Shown: positions 53,744 through 61,522 of the stretch, piece by piece | How positions within the stretch are numbered: the stretch's first letter is position 1 | Layout of the letters: each line of letters starts with the position of its first letter | Assembly: GCF_019457475.1 (NCBI RefSeq) | Contig: NZ_CP080413.1 | Location: forward strand, 434,001-498,000 | Source: Shewanella acanthi | Lineage (GTDB): Bacteria; Pseudomonadota; Gammaproteobacteria; Enterobacterales; Shewanellaceae | Length of the DNA: 64,000 nucleotides | Direction of reading: 5' to 3' | Notes under the pieces: model-generated | Databases searched by the model: none | What the model saw: only the letters and a program-made list of their open reading frames with translations | What the model was told of the DNA's origin: nothing | Position numbers and translations under genes: made by a program

Positions 53744-53956
53744 AATGGCTGTGAAACATTAAAAATAAAGCTTAGTTATTGATTTAAAAGCCCATCAATC
53801 TAGCTCATCAAAGCAGCCCATCAAATTGCCGAACAAAAAGGCTGTTTGGTGGGCTTTTGGCTATCTTGGCGCTTTCAGCGTACAGATGTAAACAATGTAT
53901 TGAGTCCCTAGGGCTGGGTGGCTATACTGTCGCCACTTTTATTCTCGGAGTATGTC

Positions 53957-54700
53957 GTGCTTTTAATCGTCAGGTCTATGTTGTTGGCGGTGTCATTGTT
54001 TCTCGCGTTTATCTTCGGTGGTTTGGTGTGTGTTTTAAGACCCCGTCACCGTGACAATGTACATATGTTCGCCAAGATCTTTGCTTTAGTTGCCTCTATT
54101 ATTGGGCTCAAAGTGATACTTCGTCGCCACCCAGATGTGCAGGATGGCCCCTATGTTTATCTCGGTAACCATCAGAATAATTTCGACTTATTCACCCATA
54201 CTAAAGCTGTTCCGCCTGGCACTGTAAGCCTAGGAAAAAAGAGCTTGGTTTGGATCCCGCTCTTTGGCCAAATTTATTGGCTGTCGGGCAATATCTTAAT
54301 CGACAGAAAGAATCGGAGCAGCGCCTTCGACACTATGGCTAAGACCGCAGAAAAGATTAAACGTAATCGTTTATCTGTGTGGATTTTCCCTGAAGGAACT
54401 CGCTCCCGTGGCCGTGGTTTACTGCCCTTTAAGGCGGGTGCTTTCCATACAGCGATTGCCGCGGGCGTGCCTGTTGTGCCTGTGCTGGCATCCTGTCAGA
54501 GCCATATCAATCTGAATCGTTGGAATAACGGCGTGGTGATCATCGAAACCATGGCCCCGATCCCAACGACGGGTATCGATAAAGCTGATGTCAAAGCCTT
54601 CAGTGCTCAGGTGCATGGGATTATGTCGGCAAAATATAACGAGTTAAATCGCGAAGCGGCAACATTAATGGGTAAAACTCTCCCGAATGATGACGTATAA
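53957..54700 (+). CDS. plsC: 1-acyl-sn-glycerol-3-phosphate acyltransferase
   Basis: PlsC acylates lysophosphatidic acid to phosphatidic acid in membrane lipid synthesis. The 247-residue protein has an N-terminal helix (LLIVRSMLLAVSLFLAF), the catalytic HxxxxD in GNHQNNFDLF, and the substrate-binding FPEGTRSRGRGL, then VPVVPV. The GTG at 53957 has GGAG six bases before it; an upstream GTG at 53918 would give an odd N-terminus. It is a single gene; rraB follows by 56 bases on the same strand. Confidence 0.92.
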   Translation: MLLIVRSMLLAVSLFLAFIFGGLVCVLRPRHRDNVHMFAKIFALVASIIGLKVILRRHPDVQDGPYVYLGNHQNNFDLFTHTKAVPPGTVSLGKKSLVWIPLFGQIYWLSGNILIDRKNRSSAFDTMAKTAEKIKRNRLSVWIFPEGTRSRGRGLLPFKAGAFHTAIAAGVPVVPVLASCQSHINLNRWNNGVVIIETMAPIPTTGIDKADVKAFSAQVHGIMSAKYNELNREAATLMGKTLPNDDV

Positions 54701-54756
54701 TAGCGTCAATTTGAGCCAGTTTTACTAAACGGCCTATTTACTCACGGAGACTACCC

Positions 54757-55164
54757 ATGTCGATTGAAAGTCTGTTAAAAGCCCAACTAGCTGAGAATCG
54801 CGACATAGTACAAGCCCTGCTTGATGATGGTTCAGAGCCTGATGCTGAATACACCATTGAGCATCATTTCTCTTCGCACAACTTTGACCGTTTAGAAAAA
54901 GCGGCGGTGGATGCCTTTAAATTAGGTTTCGAAGTGAATGATGCCGAAGAAATGGAATTAGAAGACGGTTCCGTGATCTTTTGCTTCGATGCGATTGCCT
55001 ACCACAAGTTAGATGTGGCCTTACTCGACAAGGCAACCGAGCAGTTATTACAGCTCGCCACTAAACAAAAAGTGGATTACGACGGCTGGGGTACCTACTT
55101 CGTGGGTGATGAAATCGACGATGAAGAGGATGAGGAAGAAGAGGACGACGGTTTTCCGCATTAA
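54757..55164 (+). CDS. rraB: Ribonuclease E regulator RraB
   Basis: RraB binds RNase E and slows decay of a set of mRNAs. The 135-residue protein begins [21 protein letters not shown] and has the RraB core [19 protein letters not shown] and DGWGTYFVG. It ends in an acidic tail ([14 protein letters not shown]), which fits family proteins. CGGAG lies nine bases before the ATG. A terminator follows at 55188. Confidence 0.94.
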   Translation: MSIESLLKAQLAENRDIVQALLDDGSEPDAEYTIEHHFSSHNFDRLEKAAVDAFKLGFEVNDAEEMELEDGSVIFCFDAIAYHKLDVALLDKATEQLLQLATKQKVDYDGWGTYFVGDEIDDEEDEEEEDDGFPH

Positions 55165-55187
55165 TCCCCCACAAAATTCGTTTCAAT

Positions 55188-55214
55188 AAAAAGCCCATCC
55201 TAGATGGGCTTTTT
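55188..55214 (+). terminator. Rho-independent terminator of rraB
   Basis: AAAAAGCCCATC and GATGGGCTTTTT pair perfectly around three bases, followed by GTTTGT. Confidence 0.9.
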
Positions 55215-55395
55215 GTTTGTATGGGTTCGGTTATTTCTGTTTACTCCAGTGCAAGTAATCTTTCTAATTCATCCCAAGTCTTTTGCGACTATTAGGACAT
55301 CAATGTTTTACTGGTGGAAAATTCGCCTAAGGATCGTTACAGTAAGCGCAAAGTCATGGACCTGACATCCTAAAAATAATAAGAGCTGCCGCCCC

Positions 55396-57192
55396 ATGAA
55401 AGCCCCATTTCTTACCCCTTTTTTGCTATTGCTAGTACAAGTGCTCGTGCAAGCGTTAGTTTGCTTCCCCGTCAAAGCTGACAGCTTATCTGAACCCTAT
55501 TCACCTATCGCAATCAGTGAGATCCCAGTTTCTACAGCTGTCGCCGAGCTTAATTCTGAGCTTCATTCCGGGCATAAAGATCTCACGCCCTTTATCACTC
55601 TGCTGGAAGATCCTCAGGGCGAGCTGAGTTTCGAGCAGGTGCTGGATAAGGCAAATCTTGGCCAGTTTAAGACACTGGGGGATAAACAACCTAACTTTGG
55701 TTTTACCACCTCAGCTTGGTGGGTAATGCTGACTTTGCACAATCCTACTAAGCAAAGCCAACAATGGTATTTGCGCCAGGATTATCCTCTCATCGATTAT
55801 CTCGACCTTTGGCAGCCCAAGGTAGGGCTGACAAGTGGCAATTCAACGCAAATGAACATCGATGACTGGCAACGGATCTCTACAGGCGATCGTCACCCCT
55901 TTAATAGCCGTCCACTAGAAAACCGTACCTTTGTGTTTCCGCTAACGTTGGCGCCAGGGGAAACCAAAAGCCTGTTTTTACGTTACCAGACCGAGGGCTC
56001 GCTCAATATCGGGCTTGAAGCCTATTCGACCGAAGCGCTTATCAGTCAAGTCGGCCATGAATACCTGTTTATGGGCATTTACTATGGTGGCTTTGTGGTA
56101 CTGCTGGTCTATAACCTAATTATTTTTATGACGGTACGTGAGCGCGCCTTCATCTTTTATGTGCTCTATGTGTTCAGTTATGGCCTCTATATGTCAGTGC
56201 ATAATGGCCTGAGCTTCCAATTCCTCTGGCCAGATAACAGTTGGCTGGCAAATAAGAGTCTGCTGTTTTTGCTGGCGCTATCTTTGTTTGGGGCGTTGCG
56301 TTTTACCCGCGAGATTTTAGGCTCGGCGCAGCTGTTGCCTCGTGCCGATCGCCTTACCGCCGTGATGGAATGGGTTGCGGTCATTTCCATGATGCTAAGC
56401 CCAGTGCTTAGTTATCACTTAGTGATAGTGCCCCTATCACTGCTGACCACCTTGCTGTGCGTGCAACTGATTGTGATGGGCGTGCTGGCGCTACTGCGCG
56501 GTTCGCGTCCGGCTCGCTATTTTCTGGTGGCCTTTTTGGCGCTACTGCTGGGCGCGTTCACCTATATGATGAAGAGCTTTGGGTTATTACCCCACAATGC
56601 CTTTACCCAAAATGCGTTTCAGATAGGTTCACTAGTGGAGATGGTGCTGCTGAGTCTCGCCCTTGGCAGTCGCATGGGGGATATTAAGCGTCGCAATCAT
56701 ATCGATGAGCTTACCGGACTCTATAACCGCCGTTTCTTCGATGAGCAGTTGCCACAGGAATATCAAAAGGCGCTGCGTCGCTCGCAGCCACTTTCGCTGC
56801 TGGTAATGGATATTGACAACTTTAAGGCTTACAACGATAGCCTCGGTCATATTCAGGGGGATAAGGCGCTGCGGGCCGTGGCTAAGGTGCTTAGGTCATC
56901 GACCCGTAAGCCGGGCATGGCCTGCCGTTATGGCGGAGAGGAATTTAGTTTGATTATGCCGGGGGCGACATCGCATGAGGCGGCCGTTTTGGCCGAGCGC
57001 ATTCGTGCTAAGGTAGAAGAAGAAACGGTGGGGCGCTTCAATCTTAGTGTGAGCATAGGTCATGCCACCCTAAGCGCAGGCAATTTTGCTAGCGGTTTAG
57101 CGATGTTTGATGCGGCAGATGCCGCGCTTTATCAGGCTAAGGCGGCTGGACGAAACTGTGTGCTGGCGTATATGGATACCACGGTTGCTTAG
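55396..57192 (+). CDS. 7TMR-DISM diguanylate cyclase (GGEEF)
   Basis: This 598-residue protein has a signal peptide, a periplasmic 7TMR-DISMED2-type domain (~50-210; NFGFTTSAWWVMLTLHNP, FLRYQTEGSLN), a seven-helix membrane block (~225-410), and a GGDEF domain. GGEEF is intact at 513-517, so c-di-GMP synthesis is expected. The RxxD inhibitory site is missing (RKPG stands there), so product inhibition may be absent. The extracellular sensor probably binds a carbohydrate-like ligand. It stands alone. The Shine-Dalgarno is weak. Confidence 0.92.
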   Translation: MKAPFLTPFLLLLVQVLVQALVCFPVKADSLSEPYSPIAISEIPVSTAVAELNSELHSGHKDLTPFITLLEDPQGELSFEQVLDKANLGQFKTLGDKQPNFGFTTSAWWVMLTLHNPTKQSQQWYLRQDYPLIDYLDLWQPKVGLTSGNSTQMNIDDWQRISTGDRHPFNSRPLENRTFVFPLTLAPGETKSLFLRYQTEGSLNIGLEAYSTEALISQVGHEYLFMGIYYGGFVVLLVYNLIIFMTVRERAFIFYVLYVFSYGLYMSVHNGLSFQFLWPDNSWLANKSLLFLLALSLFGALRFTREILGSAQLLPRADRLTAVMEWVAVISMMLSPVLSYHLVIVPLSLLTTLLCVQLIVMGVLALLRGSRPARYFLVAFLALLLGAFTYMMKSFGLLPHNAFTQNAFQIGSLVEMVLLSLALGSRMGDIKRRNHIDELTGLYNRRFFDEQLPQEYQKALRRSQPLSLLVMDIDNFKAYNDSLGHIQGDKALRAVAKVLRSSTRKPGMACRYGGEEFSLIMPGATSHEAAVLAERIRAKVEEETVGRFNLSVSIGHATLSAGNFASGLAMFDAADAALYQAKAAGRNCVLAYMDTTVA

Positions 57193-57296
57193 TTCCCCCC
57201 TTTGCTTAAACAGCTCCTATCGTGAATAGACATATTAAAATCAGAAGATTGCATAAGTCTTTATCTGTCGCTATGTGCGATTAAACTATTGTGACA

Positions 57297-58298
57297 CTAA
57301 AGCTGGCAGCGGTTTCGCCCGTTGAATTTGGCATCGCTTAACACCTTTTCGGTAAGTGATATCCATTTGGATGCCGAGGTGGTGTTGGCATCCAGTTCAT
57401 ATATGCCAGCACTGATAGTGAGCTGCACGCTTTTACCTTCGTAAACCATACTGGATTCTTCGACGTTAATGCGCAGCCGTTCGGCAATTTCCAAAGCATC
57501 TTCACCCGTTAAGGGCAGAATTATCGCAAATTCTTCACCGGCATAGCGGGCAACATCTCGAGTGAGATCAATGGCCATACCTATGTCGCCTGCTAACGCA
57601 GGATGGTTGCTTATCAATTGCTTAAGTAGGTAGCCGATATGCTGAATGGCTTTATCCCCTGCGCTATGACCCATCTGTTCGTTTATTGATTTGTATTGGT
57701 CAATTTCGAGCATGACTAAGCTGACTTTACCCGTCATGTTGTTGGCAATGGGTTTAAGGCTTGTAAAGCGCTGCTCAAGATTCTGTAGCCAATACTGACG
57801 ATTACTCAGTTGGGTTAACTCATCGGTTTGGTTGAGCTTTGCTAGTTGTTCGTTAATGGCCTTAAGTTGCAGTTTATTCACCGCGATATCGGTGACATCG
57901 TAAATAATCAGGCTGATATGGGTGATTTGACCCGTGAGCGATGCCAGCGGCAGCAGTGTCACGTTTTGGTACATAAAGTCGGCGCGGCCCGTGATGGGGC
58001 GATAGTTCTTAAATTGAAACACATAGGGGCGCTGCTCCCAACTGATAAAGGCTCGGTTTTTAAGCATAAAAACCGATTCCATCTTCTGCTTTAGCCAAGT
58101 GGCGGGCAAGTCGGGAAAGCGGCTAAACAGGTTTTGCCCTTTTATGGAGTTAGGCGAAATACCGCTATGGTTTTCCATAAAACCATTCCAAAGCTGGATA
58201 TTGTAATCGCGGTCCAATACCACCAATCCCACTTCTATGGTTTGCACCATTTCGATTAGCCAGTGCAGCTCGTTCATGGCGTTTTGATCGTTTGACAT
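57297..58298 (-). CDS. PAS-GGDEF protein with AGEEF signature
   Basis: This 333-residue cytoplasmic protein has an N-terminal PAS domain (~10-135; VGLVVLDRDYNIQLWNGF) and a GGDEF domain. The active-site loop reads AGEEF (253-257), with Ala in the first position. Some AGDEF proteins are active, so activity is uncertain. No RxxD I-site is seen. The ATG lies 17 bases after the stop of the REC-CheC gene, so the two are co-transcribed and probably work together. Confidence 0.85.
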   Translation of the reverse strand: MSNDQNAMNELHWLIEMVQTIEVGLVVLDRDYNIQLWNGFMENHSGISPNSIKGQNLFSRFPDLPATWLKQKMESVFMLKNRAFISWEQRPYVFQFKNYRPITGRADFMYQNVTLLPLASLTGQITHISLIIYDVTDIAVNKLQLKAINEQLAKLNQTDELTQLSNRQYWLQNLEQRFTSLKPIANNMTGKVSLVMLEIDQYKSINEQMGHSAGDKAIQHIGYLLKQLISNHPALAGDIGMAIDLTRDVARYAGEEFAIILPLTGEDALEIAERLRINVEESSMVYEGKSVQLTISAGIYELDANTTSASKWISLTEKVLSDAKFNGRNRCQL

Positions 58299-58315
58299 AG
58301 GTCGTGTTCCACCGA

Positions 58316-59311
58316 TTAATCGAGTAAATAACCGAGCTTATAGCTGAGCGTTGGAATGGAATCTTCGGTAAATAACAGCAGTAAATCGCACTGAATGTCA
58401 TGGTTTTCAATCCGATAGTTGATTTCCATCGCGAGGGTACGTTGCCATTTTTCCGAGTTGTCGTGGATAAGTTCATTGACTGTGCAGTGCCGCCCCAGCA
58501 CAACGGGGTGGGCCTGACTGAACTTCATATCTAGCTGCTCTGAAATCCCATTTAAAAAGGCACCGATGAGTACGTTACCCGTGTCCATCAGCACTTCAAG
58601 CTCAGTGTTTTTATCCTCGGGATTAGCTAGGCCCATGAGTTTAGCCATTTCATTAAAGCTGGCATCGTGGAATAGCAGCAAAGCTTCACCTGCGATCCCC
58701 GCGCCAATAAAGCCCTGACAAATGGCGGAAATTTTTGCGCTGTCCTCGGTGGCCTTAAGCGCCATGGTGAGTTCGCTCACTTCGAGCACATTCACATTTG
58801 GAATCGGTAACTGCACAAACACATCTAGTAATTTAGCGAGTAGATTGGCGGCTTGTCCCATGGCGACGTTGGCGATTTCTTGGCAGGCATCGCGCAAGTC
58901 GACTTTAAGCATTTCTGCCTCTTTGGGTTGTTCGTGCTGAGCTAGGGTAAGGATGCCGTATTCCTGCAAAATATTGCTAATGGCATCGGCGCTGACGGGT
59001 TTTTGAATAAAATCGAGTGCACCTAAGGCTTTAACTCGCTCGTGCGCTTTGATTTGAATATCGCCCGACACCACAATCACTAATGCGGGGAGATCCTGTT
59101 GCTGCACGGTCTGCAGCACTTCGTAGCCGTCCATCACGGGCATATTGAGGTCGAGGAACACCACTTCCCCTTTGCCTGCGCGAATCGCCTCAAGCCCCTC
59201 GGCGCCATTGGTGGCGTAGCTGATGTCAACGTCCCAATCTTTGGGTAAAGTGCGCGCCATTTGTTTGCGCGCCATGGCGGAGTCGTCACAAATGAGAACT
59301 GAAATAGTCAT
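58316..59311 (-). CDS. Response regulator with CheC-type phosphatase domain
   Basis: This 331-residue protein begins MTISVLICDDSAMARKQMAR. It has a receiver (~1-120, phospho-Asp in VVFLDLNMPVMDGYE), then a CheC-like domain (~140-300) with the helix pairs DLRDACQEIANVAMGQAANLLAK and NTELEVLMDTGNVLIGAFLNG. In CheC such helices carry Glu and Asn residues that dephosphorylate CheY. AAGGAG lies upstream of the ATG at 59311; an ATG at 59428 lacks a site. It is first in an operon with the PAS-GGDEF gene. It may connect phospho-signals with c-di-GMP. Confidence 0.85.
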   Translation of the reverse strand: MTISVLICDDSAMARKQMARTLPKDWDVDISYATNGAEGLEAIRAGKGEVVFLDLNMPVMDGYEVLQTVQQQDLPALVIVVSGDIQIKAHERVKALGALDFIQKPVSADAISNILQEYGILTLAQHEQPKEAEMLKVDLRDACQEIANVAMGQAANLLAKLLDVFVQLPIPNVNVLEVSELTMALKATEDSAKISAICQGFIGAGIAGEALLLFHDASFNEMAKLMGLANPEDKNTELEVLMDTGNVLIGAFLNGISEQLDMKFSQAHPVVLGRHCTVNELIHDNSEKWQRTLAMEINYRIENHDIQCDLLLLFTEDSIPTLSYKLGYLLD

Positions 59312-59449
59312 GCCGTTTAAGGCTCCTTGTTCAGGTATCCATGTCGCGTATCTATCTATAAGAAGATAACACTTATCCTGAAGATAGTTGGTAGCTATCA
59401 GCATTTTGCTGTGATTGCGCTCTCTCAATCGCGCTATTCATGGAAAGTG

Positions 59450-59541
59450 AGTCCGTTTAATCGATGACATAATTTGTTTTTGATGGGATTTTCGATTTAC
59501 CATGCAGCTCAGATGATAATAACAATAAACGGACTTCTCCA
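59450..59541 (+). promoter_or_regulatory. 10-base inverted repeat whose 3' arm covers the crotonase ribosome site
   Basis: AGTCCGTTTA (59450-59459) and TAAACGGACT (59526-59535) are perfectly complementary. The second arm contains GGA, the only ribosome-site candidate seven bases before the ATG at 59541. If the transcript starts upstream of 59450, the stem would hide that site. The 66-base loop makes this moderate evidence. Confidence 0.4.
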
Positions 59542-60344
59542 TGACTGAGCCCTGCGTACAACTCAAAATCGACAATGGCATCGCCTTCGTCACCTTAAAC
59601 CGCCCGGATAAATACAATGCGCTGAACTACTTGATGTTTAGCGAACTGGATAAAACCATCAAAGCTATCGCAAAAAATCGTAAGGTGCGAGTGGTGATCC
59701 TCTCGGGCGCGAATGGCAATTTTTGCTCAGGGCTGGATGTTAAGAGCGTCATGTCGGCGCCATCGCAAATGCTCAAGTTATTGTTTAAGTGGCTCCCCGG
59801 CAATGCTAATTTGGCCCAGCGCGTCTCTATTGGTTGGCAGCGTTTGCCCGTGCCTGTGATTGCGGTGCTCGATGGCATTTGCTTTGGCGGAGGAATGCAA
59901 ATTGCCCTCGGTGCGGATATTCGTATCGCCCATAAAGACACCCAATTATCCATTATGGAGGCCAAGTGGGGGCTGGTGCCGGATATGGCGGGCTTAGCGG
60001 CGCTTCGCCAAATTATGCCTAAGGATAAAGCCATGCAATTGACCCTCACCGCGAAAATCCTTAAGGGTGAAGAGGCGCAGTCCTTAGGCTTAGTGACAGA
60101 ATTAAATGACAATCCGATGCAAGCTGCGGTTGAGATGGCAAATGAGCTACTCAATACCTCACCCGATGCGGCGGCGGCAATTAAGCTCAGTATTAACCGC
60201 AGCTGGACTTCTTCAGTGCGCTGCTTACTGAGCCGTGAGTCATGGAGCCAAATCAAACTTATCCTCGGTAAAAACCGCACTATTGCGGCGATTCGCCAAC
60301 TGAAAGATCCGGCTAAGCCCTATCAAGATCGCTCTGGTTGGTAA
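59541..60344 (+). CDS. Crotonase-family protein (enoyl-CoA hydratase/isomerase)
   Basis: This 267-residue protein belongs to the crotonase superfamily acting on acyl-CoA thioesters. The oxyanion-hole segments are ANGNFCSGLD near residue ~60 and GICFGGGMQIALGADIRIA near ~115. EAKWGLVPDMAG follows at ~138, with an Asp in the place typical of dienoyl-CoA isomerases instead of the hydratase Glu. The isomerase/hydratase assignment is therefore left open. Its ribosome site may be sequestered by an upstream stem. It converges with the DUF3530 gene by four bases. Confidence 0.85.
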   Translation: MTEPCVQLKIDNGIAFVTLNRPDKYNALNYLMFSELDKTIKAIAKNRKVRVVILSGANGNFCSGLDVKSVMSAPSQMLKLLFKWLPGNANLAQRVSIGWQRLPVPVIAVLDGICFGGGMQIALGADIRIAHKDTQLSIMEAKWGLVPDMAGLAALRQIMPKDKAMQLTLTAKILKGEEAQSLGLVTELNDNPMQAAVEMANELLNTSPDAAAAIKLSINRSWTSSVRCLLSRESWSQIKLILGKNRTIAAIRQLKDPAKPYQDRSGW

Positions 60345-60348
60345 TTCT

Positions 60349-61305
60349 TTATTTGCCGCTCCCATGGGCGGCAAATCCCCTAATTAGTTGCAAACAATTC
60401 TGCCAAGCGCTCTCGTTATCGAGGTTTAGTGCGAGTTGGTTTTGGCGATAATTGGGGGCTTCTAGACTCAAGGCCAAGGTTTTTCTCAGCTCTGCAGTTT
60501 CAAGGGAGGCGGGATGACCATCGGGTGATTGAATATCGAGTATAGGTAGCTGAAGTTTGGCAAGCTTTTCAGGGAGTTCCTGATTACGTTTATCATCCAA
60601 GCTGTAGGGGTTAATCACCACCAGTACATCGGGTGGCGTTATCTTATTATCGCTCAGTAGCTTGATAATCAGCGCGGCACTTTGCTCTGCGGTAACGAGC
60701 ACCCGTTTACCGGGATACTCGTCGCTTACGGCAGCGAGTTTTTCCATGCTTTTCACTAATAACGATTCCTGCGACTGTAGCTGTTTATCACTCTCCTCTG
60801 GTTTACGTTTTTGACTTGGTTTATTGGAGGGGTTAGTCAGTTGTCCTTCACCTGCGCTCGCAACCTCCTTTGCATCGGTGGCAAAGTTAGGCGAGGGTGG
60901 GTCAATGGGCGGCGTGATACTTAAACTTGCCCAGCCAGCTGGATTGATATTGCGCCGGATATAGGCCATCACCCCAGGTGAATCGGCGCTGCCATTGGTA
61001 GCGGGGAGAATAATCGCGGCGCCGAGTTTTTTCTTACCTTCCCAGGGGCGCACCAGTAAATCTAACTGCTGATTATCGACTTTGATCTGCTGCACTTCCT
61101 TGGTGGGAAGGTAGCCAAAGTTAGCTTTGGGTTTAGCTGGTATAGGCTCATTTGCTTTTGTTGCATCAGATTTTTCCGAAGCAGGCTTAGAGGAAGCTTC
61201 TGTTACTGCGGTTGCAGGTGTGGCGGGTTCCGGTTCTGCCGCGATGGCGTTAAACGCAGATAAACAGATAAGAAGCGTAAAGATTATAGACGCCAATCGT
61301 GCCAT
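60349..61305 (-). CDS. DUF3530 secreted alpha/beta-hydrolase-like protein
   Basis: This 318-residue protein has a signal peptide (MARLASIIFTLLICLSAFNAI with a cut near AAE). A ~35-residue Ala/Pro/Thr/Lys-rich linker and a DUF3530 domain follow (DLLVRPWEGKKKLGAAIILP, PGVMAYIRRNINPAGW). VLVTAEQSAALI holds a Ser in nucleophile-elbow position, and PILDIQSPDGHPAS comes later. DUF3530 has the alpha/beta-hydrolase fold with no proven substrate. A Ser/Gln/Lys-rich low-complexity stretch sits at about 155-180. It ends facing the crotonase gene. Confidence 0.82.
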   Translation of the reverse strand: MARLASIIFTLLICLSAFNAIAAEPEPATPATAVTEASSKPASEKSDATKANEPIPAKPKANFGYLPTKEVQQIKVDNQQLDLLVRPWEGKKKLGAAIILPATNGSADSPGVMAYIRRNINPAGWASLSITPPIDPPSPNFATDAKEVASAGEGQLTNPSNKPSQKRKPEESDKQLQSQESLLVKSMEKLAAVSDEYPGKRVLVTAEQSAALIIKLLSDNKITPPDVLVVINPYSLDDKRNQELPEKLAKLQLPILDIQSPDGHPASLETAELRKTLALSLEAPNYRQNQLALNLDNESAWQNCLQLIRGFAAHGSGK

Positions 61306-61432
61306 AAAATGATAACCCGCTGAGTCATATCATAAATTCGATTAGTCTGAGTATAACGCTAAGGTGTTAGGGCGGGGCAAGATTTATCCAAAGATTGGGA
61401 TTGCGCTAAGAAATCCTTTTAAGGGAAATAAA

Positions 61433-61456
61433 AAAGCCCAGCAGTGGCTGGGCTTT
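61433..61456 (-). terminator. Rho-independent terminator of rapA
   Basis: AAAGCCCAGC and GCTGGGCTTT pair around AGTG; on the minus strand TTTTTTATTT follows. It lies about 70 bases after the rapA stop. Confidence 0.88.
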
Positions 61457-61522
61457 GGGATAAGTCTATTTAGCTAGTTTAAGCGAATAGCATTTAGGCT
61501 AAACGCTCGTAAGCAAACGCAC

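Noticed and set aside
53786..53857. AAAAGCCCATCAA/TTGGTGGGCTTTT hairpin after the metal permease
   Set aside because: Mismatched arms with a ~50-base loop; not a convincing terminator.
59627..60280. 217-residue minus-strand frame opposite the crotonase gene
   Set aside because: Low-complexity Ser/Arg/Leu-rich reading opposite a clear crotonase; no ribosome site.
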